Positions 46,587 through 56,447 of a stretch of DNA of 64,000 nucleotides are shown piece after piece (position 1 is the stretch's first letter; each line of letters begins with the position of its first letter). A program made the translations under genes and the position numbers. This DNA comes from Bacteroidaceae bacterium (GTDB taxonomy: Bacteria; Bacteroidota; Bacteroidia; Bacteroidales; Bacteroidaceae), in NCBI GenBank assembly GCA_902362375.1, contig CABIVS010000001.1, positions 357,820 to 421,819 on the forward strand. Direction: 5' to 3'. The notes under the pieces were generated by a model that was given only the letters and a program-made list of their open reading frames with translations, was not told where the DNA came from and searched no databases.

Positions 46587-48401
46587 TTATTTCTCATTTT
46601 CTTCGTACATCTTCTCTATCTGCTCACTATAATTCTTGGCAACTACTGCCCGTTTCAGTTTCAGTGTATTAGTCAACTCTCCACGTTCCATGCTGAATGG
46701 TTCAGGCAGTAAAGTGAAACGTTTAATTTGTTCATAGTGTGCAAACTGCTGCTGAAGTGTATCGATTCGTGCACGGAACAGTCCTACAATCTTCGGATGC
46801 TGCAACAGTTCCGCCATATCCTTGTATTCAATACCCTTTTCTTTGGCATACTCTTTTACGAATCCATATACAGGAACAATCAGAGCCGAGACAAACTTAC
46901 GCTGATCGGCGATAATGGCAATCTGATCGATATAACGGTCAATGACCAACTTCGTTTCCAAAGCTTGCGGAGCGACGTATTTGCCGTTCGATGTTTTAAA
47001 CAAGTCTTTAATACGTTCCGTCAGGAAAAGCTGACCATTTTTAAAATAACCGGCATCACCTGTATGGAACCAGCCATCCGGCTCAATAGCGGCAGCTGTG
47101 GCTTCCGCTTTTTTGTAATAGCCTTTTGTGATCGTCTTACCCCGAAGCAGGATTTCATTGTCTTCGCCAATCTTCACTTCAAGTCCCGGCAATACGACGC
47201 CTACCGAACCGATGTCATAGCCAACCGGCAGCGTACAAGATACAGTAGCCGTAGATTCCGTCAGCCCATATCCTACCACCATATTGATTCCTACCGAATG
47301 AACGAACTCATTGATTTCATCGGGAACGGCAGCACCGGCAGTCGGGAAAAAGTTACCATTCTCAATACCGATTGTTTTTTTCAGTAGAGAATAGATAGTC
47401 TTTTCGTAAAACTTATATTTCAGTTGATTCATCACCGGAGGAGTCTTTCCCTGACGCAGATAATCCAGATTATGGATTCTACCTACCCGGATAGCATCCA
47501 GCATCAGTGCTTTCTTCAACCCTGTTGTTTCGTTTATTTTTTCCTGTACCCCTGCATACACCTTCTCCCAAAAACGGGGAACACTGCACATCAGTGTCGG
47601 GCGAATTTCCTTAATGGTTGTCTGTATATCTGCCGGACGGAGATTGATACAAATCTGCACTCCTTTATGAATACAGAGATAACACCATGCTTTCTCAAAC
47701 ACGTGTGTTAATGGAAGAAAGTTCATCGATACATCCTTATCCGACATCGTCGTCAGACGGTCATCGTGTGTATGAAACTGTTCCAGATAACAGGAATGGT
47801 GAAGCATAACTCCTTTCGGTTCCCCCGTTGTGCCGGAAGTATAGAGGATATTTGCCAGGTCATCATAAGAAGCCCGCTCCGTACGTTCTTCCACCGTATC
47901 ATTATGAGGCAATCCCTCTCCCATCGCCATAAATTCATCAAAATAGATAGATGAAACGTCACGAGGGTCTTTTACCACCGAACGGTCAAAGATGATCAGT
48001 TGTTGTAAAGAAGAACAGAAACCAAAAATGCTGAAAGCGGCATCATACTGGTATTGCTCACCGACAAAAAGAAAACGAATCTGCGCATCATTGATGATAT
48101 ATTGCGCCTGCGCAGGTGAACTGGTTGCATAAAACGGAATGGTAACCACCCGGTTGGCAAATGCACCAAAGTCTACATAGAACCATTCGGGTTTATTCTG
48201 TGAAAATATACCGATATTCTCTTGTTCTTCCACTCCCAATGCCACGAAAGCATTAGCTGCTTGCCGTACTGTTCCGGAGAACTGCTTCCATGAAATAGGA
48301 ATCCATTGAGCTGTCTCATAGTCGCGGTATTTTAAGGCTACCTTGTCGCCATATTTTTCGGCCTGACGATGGACCAGGACAGATAAATGATGATAAGTCA
48401 T
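46587..48401 (-). CDS. Long-chain-fatty-acid-CoA ligase (AMP-forming)
   Basis: This acyl-adenylate-forming enzyme activates fatty acids to acyl-CoA with ATP. Motifs: the P-loop-like YTSGTTGEPKGVMLHH, MNFLPLTHVFEKAW, the gate motif region VGYGLTESTATVS, and TGDAGYFKNGQLFLTERIKDLFKTSNGKYVAP with the adenylate-binding Asp and the C-terminal Lys domain. Its 604 residues match FadD-like ligases of Bacteroidota. It lies alone on its strand, with a TACCTTTG -7 box on the minus strand (complement of 48427-48434). It sits divergent from the argE-type gene. Confidence 0.93.
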   Translation of the reverse strand: MTYHHLSVLVHRQAEKYGDKVALKYRDYETAQWIPISWKQFSGTVRQAANAFVALGVEEQENIGIFSQNKPEWFYVDFGAFANRVVTIPFYATSSPAQAQYIINDAQIRFLFVGEQYQYDAAFSIFGFCSSLQQLIIFDRSVVKDPRDVSSIYFDEFMAMGEGLPHNDTVEERTERASYDDLANILYTSGTTGEPKGVMLHHSCYLEQFHTHDDRLTTMSDKDVSMNFLPLTHVFEKAWCYLCIHKGVQICINLRPADIQTTIKEIRPTLMCSVPRFWEKVYAGVQEKINETTGLKKALMLDAIRVGRIHNLDYLRQGKTPPVMNQLKYKFYEKTIYSLLKKTIGIENGNFFPTAGAAVPDEINEFVHSVGINMVVGYGLTESTATVSCTLPVGYDIGSVGVVLPGLEVKIGEDNEILLRGKTITKGYYKKAEATAAAIEPDGWFHTGDAGYFKNGQLFLTERIKDLFKTSNGKYVAPQALETKLVIDRYIDQIAIIADQRKFVSALIVPVYGFVKEYAKEKGIEYKDMAELLQHPKIVGLFRARIDTLQQQFAHYEQIKRFTLLPEPFSMERGELTNTLKLKRAVVAKNYSEQIEKMYEENEK

Positions 48402-48443
48402 ACTCTTTGTATTAGTAAATATGGTACAAAGGTATTAGTTTTA

Positions 48444-48475
48444 TTTGAAACTATTGCTCAAAACGACTATCTTTG
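48444..48475 (+). promoter_or_regulatory. Full promoter for the argE-type gene
   Basis: TTTG at 48444-48447, a 20-bp spacer and TATCTTTG at 48468-48475, 35 bp before the ATG at 48511. Confidence 0.8.
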
Positions 48476-48510
48476 TGCAAAGATTAAGATATAGATAAAA
48501 GATTTGCACT

Positions 48511-49578
48511 ATGAAATATGATATTCCGTATATGTCGACAGAGGCTGTAAGCCTACTTAAATCGCTGATTAGTATCCCTTCAATCAGCCGGGAAGAAACC
48601 CAGGCTGCGGATTTCCTGCAAAATTATATTGAAATGGCAGGTATGCAGACCGGACGTAAAGGAAATAATGTGTGGTGCTTTAGCCCTATGTTTGATTTGA
48701 AGAAGCCTACTATTTTACTTAACTCACACATAGACACAGTGAAACCAGTTAATGGTTGGCGGAAAGATCCGTTCACTCCACGTGAAGAGAATGGTAAGTT
48801 ATATGGGCTAGGAAGTAACGACGCCGGCGCCAGTGTTGTTTCCCTATTACAGGTGTTCCTGCAACTATGTCGTACTTCACAAAAATACAATCTGATTTAT
48901 CTTGCTTCCTGTGAAGAAGAAGTTTCTGGAAAAGACGGAATTGAGAGCGTATTGCCGGGACTTCCTCCTGTTTCATTTGCCATAGTGGGCGAACCGACGG
49001 AGATGCAACCTGCCATTGCCGAAAAGGGATTAATGGTATTGGATGTTACTGCCACAGGTAAGGCGGGACACGCCGCACGCAACGAAGGAGACAATGCTAT
49101 TTACAAGGTATTGGACGACATTGCCTGGTTCCGTGATTATCGTTTCGAGAAAGAATCACCGTTATTGGGACCTGTGAAGATGAGTGTCACTGTCATCAAT
49201 GCCGGCACACAACACAATGTCGTTCCCGACAAATGTACGTTCGTTGTCGATGTTCGAAGCAACGAGCTTTACTCAAATGAAGAACTGTTTGCGGAAATCA
49301 AGAAACATATTTCTTGCGAAGCACAAGCCCGTTCATTCCGCCTCAACTCTTCACGAATCGACGAAAAACATCCGTTTGTTCAAAAAGCTGTGAAGCTGGG
49401 ACGCGTGCCTTTCGGTTCTCCAACTTTGTCCGATCAGGCATTAATGTCCTTTCCATCGGTGAAAATAGGTCCGGGACGTTCGTCCCGTTCACACACGGCA
49501 GAGGAATATATTATGCTGAAAGAGATAGAAGAGGCTATCGGGCTGTATTTAGAATTATTGGATGGACTTCTTATTTAA
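48511..49578 (+). CDS. argE: M20-family metallo-deacylase, ArgE type
   Basis: This zinc amidohydrolase of 355 residues removes the acyl group from acetyl- or succinyl-ornithine/citrulline in arginine synthesis. In Bacteroides the arginine pathway is known to use N-succinyl intermediates, so a desuccinylase role is plausible. Metal ligands are visible in LLNSHIDTVKP (His, Asp), GLGSNDAGASV (Asp), the general base in SCEEEVSG (Glu) and RSSRSHTAEEYI near the C-terminus (His). No signal peptide is present, so it is cytosolic. LysK or DapE-like specificity cannot be ruled out from sequence. Confidence 0.8.
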   Translation: MKYDIPYMSTEAVSLLKSLISIPSISREETQAADFLQNYIEMAGMQTGRKGNNVWCFSPMFDLKKPTILLNSHIDTVKPVNGWRKDPFTPREENGKLYGLGSNDAGASVVSLLQVFLQLCRTSQKYNLIYLASCEEEVSGKDGIESVLPGLPPVSFAIVGEPTEMQPAIAEKGLMVLDVTATGKAGHAARNEGDNAIYKVLDDIAWFRDYRFEKESPLLGPVKMSVTVINAGTQHNVVPDKCTFVVDVRSNELYSNEELFAEIKKHISCEAQARSFRLNSSRIDEKHPFVQKAVKLGRVPFGSPTLSDQALMSFPSVKIGPGRSSRSHTAEEYIMLKEIEEAIGLYLELLDGLLI

Positions 49579-49589
49579 TAAAAATCATT

Positions 49590-49640
49590 GGTGAATTGAT
49601 AGTTGAAAGCTATTAGTATGATAACAACTATCAATTCACC
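49590..49640. terminator. Bidirectional terminator between argE and thioredoxin-like genes
   Basis: GGTGAATTGATAGTTG (49590-49605) pairs exactly with 49625-49640, a 16-bp stem in the convergent gap. Confidence 0.75.
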
Positions 49641-49664
49641 CATCCAATAAAAACAAAGCAATGA

Positions 49665-50861
49665 TTATTCAAACAACTTCGATAAAGCTTCCTCCAGCTT
49701 TTCCCCCCTTAAATTTCTGTCTATAACAATCCCCGTAGGATCTACAAGAAAAGTTCTGGGTATAGCATAAATGCCGTATACGTCACCAGCATCCACATCC
49801 AATAATTGTGTCCAGTTCATTCCAAGTTCTTCAATAGCCGCCCTCCAAGGTTTCAGTTTCCGATCTGTAGATATGCTAATCACCTCAAATCCCTTAGAAG
49901 CATATTTTTCATAGGCAGCTTTCACATTAGGCATTTCATGCCGACAAGGTCCGCACCATGAAGCCCAGAAGTCAATCAAGACATATTTTCCCTTACCTAC
50001 ATAATCAGACAAGAGCTTCATGTTGCCAGTATTGTCTTTCACTTTAGCATCCGGGAAACGTTCCCCAATCTTTATCTTAGCGTCCATCTCCTTCCGTTTC
50101 TTTTGTTCTTCACGCTGCTCTGGAGTCATTTTCTTTTCAACTTCCGCCTTCATACGCAACTGTGCCTGGTTCTTCTTTTCCACAATGTTTCTCACTAGAT
50201 TATTTTGTGAGAACATAGGCGAAGCTTCTTTCATCAAAATCTCCATGTCCTCGAAAGGCATCATCATACCTCCAATGGAGAAAAGGTATATACCCACTAT
50301 ACTATTCTTATAATCCCTTATACAATGCGATACAGAATCCATTTGTGCAAGAAATTTCTTCTCTATCTTATCATATTTTGCTCTAAATGCAGTATCATTC
50401 ACCATCTTATCAGCAAATTCCTCAGGCTTCATTCCAGTCATTAACTTATAAATATCCTCTGATGTTTTTACCATATTATCCATTATAAGCTGCATACGAT
50501 TTAAAGCTATATTCAATGAATCATTTAAGGGTGTTCCCCCTCTCTCGTTCGTAGTAGTATTCACAGATATTTTTCCTTTTTCGAGAATCAACGGATAGGT
50601 TTCTCCATCCATATCCTTGATGATTGCAATATCCGGCATCTGATATACACCGGAAAAAGAGAACTTACCTTTTTCCACTGTTGTACTGTCCAAAACAACT
50701 TCTTTAGCATTCTTTTCATCTCCCTCTCCCATCAAGCATAAATACAACAATTGATTATTCAATTCCTCATTAGCAATACCTTTGATTGAGTATTTCTCTT
50801 GGGCAGAAGAAAATATAGCAATGGCACAAAACGTGCATAGAATCATAATTCGATTTCTCAT
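49665..50861 (-). CDS. TlpA-like thiol-disulfide oxidoreductase with DUF4369
   Basis: This is an exported protein (signal peptide ending FSSAQ) of 398 residues. The N-terminal domain (about 25-115, SIKGIANEELNNQLLYLCLMGEGD) is of DUF4369 type. A long helical spacer rich in Lys/Glu (about 120-260) precedes a thioredoxin-fold domain of AhpC/TSA-TlpA type with active site ASWCGPCRHEM. The cis-Pro is in IPRTFLVDP. Such proteins reduce or isomerise disulfides in the periplasm or at the outer membrane. Its partner is unknown. The next gene on the strand (50946-51962) lies 84 bp upstream and may be in the same unit. Confidence 0.88.
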   Translation of the reverse strand: MRNRIMILCTFCAIAIFSSAQEKYSIKGIANEELNNQLLYLCLMGEGDEKNAKEVVLDSTTVEKGKFSFSGVYQMPDIAIIKDMDGETYPLILEKGKISVNTTTNERGGTPLNDSLNIALNRMQLIMDNMVKTSEDIYKLMTGMKPEEFADKMVNDTAFRAKYDKIEKKFLAQMDSVSHCIRDYKNSIVGIYLFSIGGMMMPFEDMEILMKEASPMFSQNNLVRNIVEKKNQAQLRMKAEVEKKMTPEQREEQKKRKEMDAKIKIGERFPDAKVKDNTGNMKLLSDYVGKGKYVLIDFWASWCGPCRHEMPNVKAAYEKYASKGFEVISISTDRKLKPWRAAIEELGMNWTQLLDVDAGDVYGIYAIPRTFLVDPTGIVIDRNLRGEKLEEALSKLFE

Positions 50862-50945
50862 ATAGAATAAATTTATATCAAAAACAGTAAACGCTCATGT
50901 TCATATACCTACTATTATCATTTCAAATTCTGATCATCATTTAAA

Positions 50946-51962
50946 CTAATAATAGATCTTCTTATTTTTCTTACCGAAAGCAACCTGATAATCTTTCACC
51001 TTTATATTAAAATATGATTTAGACCTTCCATCGTCATTAGAAGGCAACTGTTCTTTATCCTTTTCATGCGGCAACTCAAGAATATCTATTTCTTTCACAC
51101 TCTTCTTCAGTTTCGGGAATAGAAGGCTGATATAAATATATTTATGATTAAATCCTTTGACAGCCAACAGCCTACCCATCGGAGCTCCACCATCATATCC
51201 TCGTACATTATATTCATCGCCACTTTTCTTATCAACAATCTTAAATCCCGGACTATAATACAACCATTGCCAATCCCAATAAATAGGTTGTATGAATGTC
51301 ACCTTAGTATCATTCTTTCTCCTTTCAATCGAATATAAAGAAGGACTTGTAGACCTCCCATTCTCATACGCTTTCTCATACACTTCTTCAGGAACTACAA
51401 CTATACTATCACTAGGAAGCATATAAGCTTGTGCATATAACTCTTTATCACGCTTCTTCTTTTGCTCATATTCCTTCAGCCGTTGTTCATCTCTTTTTAC
51501 TCGTTCACTTCTCTCCGGCATTACTTCTTTGAACATCTCTGTCTGGAGTTGCTGCACTAACAACGGCATTGCCTCACGCATAACAATCAACGAAGCCTCT
51601 TTATATTTTTCACCTACCGGAGATTCATAAAATGCAGCAACAGCTTTCAATTCTTCCAATGTTAAATGCTTCTCATAAATAGGCATATACATTTCAAATA
51701 TCTTCTTTTCCATCTTCTGTTTCCAATTTTTAGCAAACTCATTCCAATAAGCCTCATTTTCTTTCGGCACATTTAATTTCATTATAGAAGATAATTTCTG
51801 GAAAAAGTCATCCGTAGTGGTCGAAGTACCAGAAAAGTCCATAATCTTCTTCAATGTTTCTTTGTACTCAGTCGCATTTGTTTTTTGTGCAGAAGCAGGT
51901 AAAATTAAAGTAAACAGCGCAATTATACACATCATTACTTTGGGAAGGAAAATGTTTTTCAT
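50946..51962 (-). CDS. DUF2059-domain secreted protein
   Basis: The 338-residue protein has a signal peptide ending LPASAQ. Residues about 30-150 match DUF2059 (YMPIYEKHLTLEELKAVAAFYESPVGEKYKEAS). The C-terminal half after a KRDEQRLKEYEQKKKRD charged helix is unrecognised, containing WDWQWLYYSPGFKIVD. No catalytic site is apparent. A TATATTTG -7 box with TTG at a 20-bp spacing lies upstream on the minus strand (complement of 52023-52053). It may be encoded with the downstream TlpA-like protein. Confidence 0.75.
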   Translation of the reverse strand: MKNIFLPKVMMCIIALFTLILPASAQKTNATEYKETLKKIMDFSGTSTTTDDFFQKLSSIMKLNVPKENEAYWNEFAKNWKQKMEKKIFEMYMPIYEKHLTLEELKAVAAFYESPVGEKYKEASLIVMREAMPLLVQQLQTEMFKEVMPERSERVKRDEQRLKEYEQKKKRDKELYAQAYMLPSDSIVVVPEEVYEKAYENGRSTSPSLYSIERRKNDTKVTFIQPIYWDWQWLYYSPGFKIVDKKSGDEYNVRGYDGGAPMGRLLAVKGFNHKYIYISLLFPKLKKSVKEIDILELPHEKDKEQLPSNDDGRSKSYFNIKVKDYQVAFGKKNKKIYY

Positions 51963-52022
51963 AATTATCTAATTTTATTTATGGGATTTATATTGATTCC
52001 ATGTTTCATCCCGCATTTCTTA

Positions 52023-52053
52023 CAAATATACACATTAAACCAACATCATTCAA
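52023..52053 (-). promoter_or_regulatory. Promoter for the DUF2059 gene
   Basis: On the minus strand TTG (complement of 52051-52053), a 20-bp spacer and TATATTTG (complement of 52023-52030), 61 bp before the ATG. Confidence 0.65.
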
Positions 52054-52165
52054 TAGTATATTACAATCCATAAGGTTACCATTCACGCTCTCTGTAAGGT
52101 ACAGACAAACAGAACATCCCCTATTCATCTATAATTATAACATTCAGACACCTATTTTATCAGGA

Positions 52166-55102
52166 TTACTTTGAACAATTCATTTCATCTTTTGAAACGA
52201 TATTATTATCTTTTACATCTAAAACCGCCTCTAATAATTTTATGAAATAGGCACCCGTTACCGGTCTTCCCCACGATGTGACTCTTGTTTTCTGATTCAC
52301 CACATTATAAGTGTCTGCCATTGGTACACGCCATTTGTTTTCATTCATATAATTATAAAGCGGAAGAATAAACTCACGAAACATAAGCCGGTCATTTTGC
52401 AATGCAGCCGCCCATACAGTCCAATCAGCTTTCGCATAATCAGTTTTACTATGCAACGGACAACCGTAAGTATTCGATTTAGTCCTATAAAAAACAGTCT
52501 CCAATTCTACGACTCTATCCGGAAAAACATGAAGGTCAAGAAGTTTATCCCAAATCAAGTTATATTTTTGCCCCCAACTATCCGTCTGATCAAAAGCCAA
52601 ACGATAATGATCTCCATCTGATGCCAGTTTCTCCCATTCTTCAGCCATTCTTTTTGCTGCTGCCAAATATTTTTCCGCATCTTCCTGCTTACCTAGCATT
52701 TTTGCCAGAAGAGCATACGATGCAATACCTAAAATTCCTTTGGCAGACAAATTAGCATTATGAGAATAGCGGCCGGCAAAGCTATCGGTATCAATCTGTT
52801 TACCGGTATCAACCCCGTTCTCCACCAAATACCCCGCCCATTTGGAGAGAGTCTCCCAATGAACCTTTGCGTATGATGCATCTTTTTCCGCTTTAGCCAT
52901 AGCAGCCACCATAATCAGCATATTTCCGGCATGTTCAACCGGTAAATCTCCCCCTTTCGCTTGTCCGTTTACAAACGGATAACCGCCCAAATCATGAGCC
53001 GGAAAAGGCTTATTCCATTTACCACTCTCACTATAATAAAAGAAAGGATTCAACATTGCTTTCAGCAGATCGGGATTATAACAAAGAAATAGCGGTGAAG
53101 CAGCATAATAAATATCCAGTGAACCCACCAACGTAGTAAAATAGAGCAACTCATCACTCGAATCCTTAGACATCTGGAAAGACGAAACGGCCTGACGATA
53201 TGCCGAAGCACATAGTTCTGCGTACTCTTTACCACCGACACGGCAAGCATTTTCCATCAATTGCCTGTCAAAAGCATAACACCTTGCCATTGTTTCTTTA
53301 TATACTTTTTCCGCGTCTTCATATAATCCTTCTATCGTTCTATCTCCGTCCTTATTCCAATAAGGTCGTAGGTCCTCACCGAAATAAGCCATTGTATACA
53401 ATCCATCGAAAGCCACAATCAGATGTTGAGGAAACTCACTATTCATTTCCAGCTTCTGTGCTATAGCCGCATAACGTTTTTCATTCGACCGACGCATTTC
53501 TTTCAAATCACCTTCTTTCATAAAGTGTGCCCGCATCTCTGCCGCGTCCCCTTGTGCACAAGTAGCATTCTCTTTCGCTCCTAAATAGAAATACCCCCAG
53601 GCCGGAGCATCTTTCAGCTTATCTACCCATAACTTCTGATTCTCCCGACCGGTCTTCATCATCACCCAACCGTCTTTTTCATACATCTCCGTAGACTGCC
53701 CGGCACGAAAGGCTTTATGAGGATCCATTTCAAAATAAATAGCGACATCATGCTCCTTACCGTCCAAGGCTTTAGCCTGATAAGAAATATAATTGACCGG
53801 GCGACTTAACAGTTCCAAATCATCCAATAAATAAGGAGCCGTAAACGTCAGTTTCAATTCCACATCTCCACAAGCAAAAATATAATGTGTTTGGGTAGCC
53901 TGCACATCCACTGATTTTTGCCCGGCTTCCTTTAGCTCACCATACAACCCGAAATCTGCAAAGGAAGTACCTCCCCAATTCACACAACGGGCAGCAAACA
54001 AGGCTTTTCCATCTTTCATTGTTTCCAAGATAGAATCCGGGATCTGCACTTTCACATCGTTGCGTGCCTTCGTTCCTGTACGAACAAGCTCCTTTCCATT
54101 AATAAGCAGCTGCATACCGTCATTATACGAATAACGCACAAAAAGTTGTCTGTTTTTCACTAAAGAAGGATCGAATGAGACTTCCCTCCTAATCCATAGC
54201 CTATTGGTATTCCAGGGAGTACCAACACTCGGTCCGCCTTCCGTGCCAAAAGCAGCGCTTCCTTGTGCCCATGTGCTATCATTGAAAGCAGCCATTTCCC
54301 AACCCTCTTCCGGTTGTTCCGTTGTATATTTCCCAATCCATTCCTTCTCATTAGAAACAGGAGCTATGCCTTCTACCAATATTCCCAGCTCCTCTGCAAA
54401 TAAGCCGAAATCAATCAATGCACTACCTGTTTTATTCTCACAATGAGCTGCAATAAGGGCTTTCCCTTCCTTCATTGTATTCAAGATAGAATCCGGCAGC
54501 TCAACTTTTAAATTTGCCGCTGCATGGTCTGCACTCACGACTAGTTTTCCGTTAATATATAATTGAAGTATGTCATCATACGAATAACGCAAATAAATTT
54601 TCTTGTTCTCAAGCAAATATGGATCAATATCCACGATTTCCCTCCGCACCCAGATATCAGTTGAAAGCCACGGCGTTCTCGTTTCACGTCTGTCGCGTGT
54701 ACCGAATGCCCCTTCACTTACCTGCCAATATTGATCATTAAAATCCGGTTGTTCCCAGCCTTCATCCGGTCTAAGAGAAGTAAACTTTCCTTCCCAGCTT
54801 TCATAATCGTATGCCATTGGTGCAATGGCTTGCATAGGCAGATCCCGACTACCCATAAAGCGATACATCGTACCGTCCACCCGCAGGAAACCGACAAAAG
54901 GAAGATTCTTGCCGTTTGTGAAAGTCATATTCTTCTCCGTCAGCTGATCTGCTGTCGACCATAAACGCAGATGTGGGTGGAGCATCAGCAGCGGATAAGC
55001 AGGTACACGCAAGTCGTTTTTAATAGTTTCGTCAGAATAAGGCACACTTTTCGAACAGGCTGCCAACAGAATAACTAACAAATAAAGGATATACTTTCTC
55101 AT
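52166..55102 (-). CDS. Glutaminase-A-like lipoprotein with duplicated jelly-roll module (DUF4965/DUF5127 type)
   Basis: This is a surface lipoprotein (LLAAC, Cys16) of 978 residues. Two copies of an approximately 140-residue beta-sandwich lie at about 101-238 and 251-390. Both have the pattern GWE-x-FND, LR/VRYSY(N/D)DG-type strand, INGK and DSIL-TMK-GKAL. After them comes a DUF5127-type beta-sandwich (DVELKLTFTAPYLLDDLELLSRPVNYISY), then a helical DUF4965 domain with DTDSFAGRYSHNANLSAKGI. The family is called glutaminase A in fungi, but true activity in Bacteroides is unproven. The jelly-rolls resemble galactose-binding-like modules. They may be accessory glycan-binding domains. Confidence 0.8.
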   Translation of the reverse strand: MRKYILYLLVILLAACSKSVPYSDETIKNDLRVPAYPLLMLHPHLRLWSTADQLTEKNMTFTNGKNLPFVGFLRVDGTMYRFMGSRDLPMQAIAPMAYDYESWEGKFTSLRPDEGWEQPDFNDQYWQVSEGAFGTRDRRETRTPWLSTDIWVRREIVDIDPYLLENKKIYLRYSYDDILQLYINGKLVVSADHAAANLKVELPDSILNTMKEGKALIAAHCENKTGSALIDFGLFAEELGILVEGIAPVSNEKEWIGKYTTEQPEEGWEMAAFNDSTWAQGSAAFGTEGGPSVGTPWNTNRLWIRREVSFDPSLVKNRQLFVRYSYNDGMQLLINGKELVRTGTKARNDVKVQIPDSILETMKDGKALFAARCVNWGGTSFADFGLYGELKEAGQKSVDVQATQTHYIFACGDVELKLTFTAPYLLDDLELLSRPVNYISYQAKALDGKEHDVAIYFEMDPHKAFRAGQSTEMYEKDGWVMMKTGRENQKLWVDKLKDAPAWGYFYLGAKENATCAQGDAAEMRAHFMKEGDLKEMRRSNEKRYAAIAQKLEMNSEFPQHLIVAFDGLYTMAYFGEDLRPYWNKDGDRTIEGLYEDAEKVYKETMARCYAFDRQLMENACRVGGKEYAELCASAYRQAVSSFQMSKDSSDELLYFTTLVGSLDIYYAASPLFLCYNPDLLKAMLNPFFYYSESGKWNKPFPAHDLGGYPFVNGQAKGGDLPVEHAGNMLIMVAAMAKAEKDASYAKVHWETLSKWAGYLVENGVDTGKQIDTDSFAGRYSHNANLSAKGILGIASYALLAKMLGKQEDAEKYLAAAKRMAEEWEKLASDGDHYRLAFDQTDSWGQKYNLIWDKLLDLHVFPDRVVELETVFYRTKSNTYGCPLHSKTDYAKADWTVWAAALQNDRLMFREFILPLYNYMNENKWRVPMADTYNVVNQKTRVTSWGRPVTGAYFIKLLEAVLDVKDNNIVSKDEMNCSK

Positions 55103-55281
55103 AATTGTTTTTTGTTACAAATAATATATTGTCAGGCACTTAGTCCTAACTAACTTTCAATTTACAGTTTTGCAGTTGATAACGACTGCTATGAATACAG
55201 AGAGATAGAAAAAATATCGACATATAGTTAATAAAGCACTTTAAACGAGCCATAAGGAGAACTATTATAAACAAACAGAGC

Positions 55282-55512
55282 CTATGTTGGAATCACAAAA
55301 TAAGCTAAGGCAAGAAGCGTTATAGATATAACATATCCTATTCTTTCTATTTTGCTATGCCGAAATAAATAATTAAATACAAACAAAGCAATTACCCAAC
55401 CAAACACTATTTTAATTAAATCATAATGTTTCTCCAAAGGATTCCAAATATAAAGGTATACATTAAGGAGAAACATTATAATATTAATTATCCAAATCAT
55501 TATACGCCTCAT
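55282..55512 (-). CDS. Small membrane protein, unknown
   Basis: From the ATG at 55512 it has 76 residues. A TTG at 55524 overlaps the stop of the previous gene (TTGA) and would add four residues. At least two hydrophobic helices are visible (MIWIINIIMFLLNVYLYIW and IERIGYVISITLLALAYFVIP), plus a third likely (IVFGWVIALFVFNYLF). It sits at the end of the unit, 3' of the lipoprotein gene at 55521. Function unknown. Nothing else is seen in the gap 55103-55281. Confidence 0.6.
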   Translation of the reverse strand: MRRIMIWIINIIMFLLNVYLYIWNPLEKHYDLIKIVFGWVIALFVFNYLFRHSKIERIGYVISITLLALAYFVIPT

Positions 55513-55520
55513 ATGAGTAG

Positions 55521-56270
55521 TCAATTTATAATTGAACTATATCTAGTACTTCCTACGCCCGTAGTAGGTGACCACATATATACTTCTGTTAATGTTATTC
55601 CATTAGAGGAACCAGATCGCGCATATTCATCTTGAATATTCGAAAGTTGTGAACTTGTTGATCCACAATAAATAGAGACTAACGCTCCAGCCACAGCACC
55701 AGAGAAACCTCCTGCTACCAACGATGCAAAAAAAGCAGTTGTATCACTTGAACTTCTCATCGCATTTAATACTGTTATAGTTTCTTCATCACTCAAAACA
55801 GTAGTAGTTGTAATCATATTAGGCCCTGAAGTTCTTTCAGTTACAGCCCTTGTGATAACAATAGGAAATTTTAAATCAAATGGATTCCTTATTACAATCC
55901 CTTGATCATTTTCCTTAAAATACATGTAGGCCGCGTATTGTACATTAAGACTATTCACTGATTGTTTAACCAAACCAAAAACAACATCTGACATATTCAT
56001 ATCTTTAGCAGATTGGACAGTCAGATAACACGTGTCGTCTTCAATAACAAAATGATCACCTATTCTCTGAAAAGCCTGCTCAATAACTAACAACTCCTCC
56101 TTTGGAGATGAGTCACTTGGGCAATCCAAATATTCACTAATTACCGCAGATTCATTTTTTGTTTCTAGAATATCTTCAAAATCACTATTACAACCCTGAA
56201 ACAAACAAACAGTTGCCATAAACATTCCTATAGAAACACAGAATGTCGCATATTTACATACTATATTCAT
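55521..56270 (-). CDS. Lipoprotein with glycine-zipper-like segment, unknown
   Basis: I start at the ATG at 56270 (MNIVCKYATF). The longer frame begins with GTG at 56303. The signal peptide ends at LFQGC (Cys27). The 249-residue protein is not recognised. It has a helical N-terminal half and a late segment LVAGGFSGAVAGALVSIYCG with small-residue spacing typical of glycine-zipper membrane helices. The C-terminus is polar and rich in Ser/Thr. The following small membrane protein overlaps or nearly overlaps its stop, so the two are probably translated together. Function unknown. Confidence 0.65.
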   Translation of the reverse strand: MNIVCKYATFCVSIGMFMATVCLFQGCNSDFEDILETKNESAVISEYLDCPSDSSPKEELLVIEQAFQRIGDHFVIEDDTCYLTVQSAKDMNMSDVVFGLVKQSVNSLNVQYAAYMYFKENDQGIVIRNPFDLKFPIVITRAVTERTSGPNMITTTTVLSDEETITVLNAMRSSSDTTAFFASLVAGGFSGAVAGALVSIYCGSTSSQLSNIQDEYARSGSSNGITLTEVYMWSPTTGVGSTRYSSIIN

Positions 56271-56447
56271 AATATTAAATTTTATTTTTTTTATTAAGCG
56301 CACTGTTCAACCGTTATATTGTAAGTACTATGCCTATAGCATATTCTTAGATGGTTCGCATTCATCTTTCTTACTATCTTTATCACTGCATAGGCTTATT
56401 ATTTTAAGTTTATGAACTACATTTTTTTAGCTAGAACTTTCCATCAA
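56271..56447. other. Gap between lipoprotein and O-antigen-ligase-like genes
   Basis: This 177-bp gap shows no convincing small gene. The best minus-strand ATG frame is 23 codons and lacks any recognised motif. No clear -7/-33 promoter. Confidence 0.35.

Noticed and set aside
56271-56447. 23-codon minus-strand frame as a small peptide gene
   Set aside because: No ribosome-binding site, no motif (I looked for an NVEALA-type leader) and no conservation evidence.
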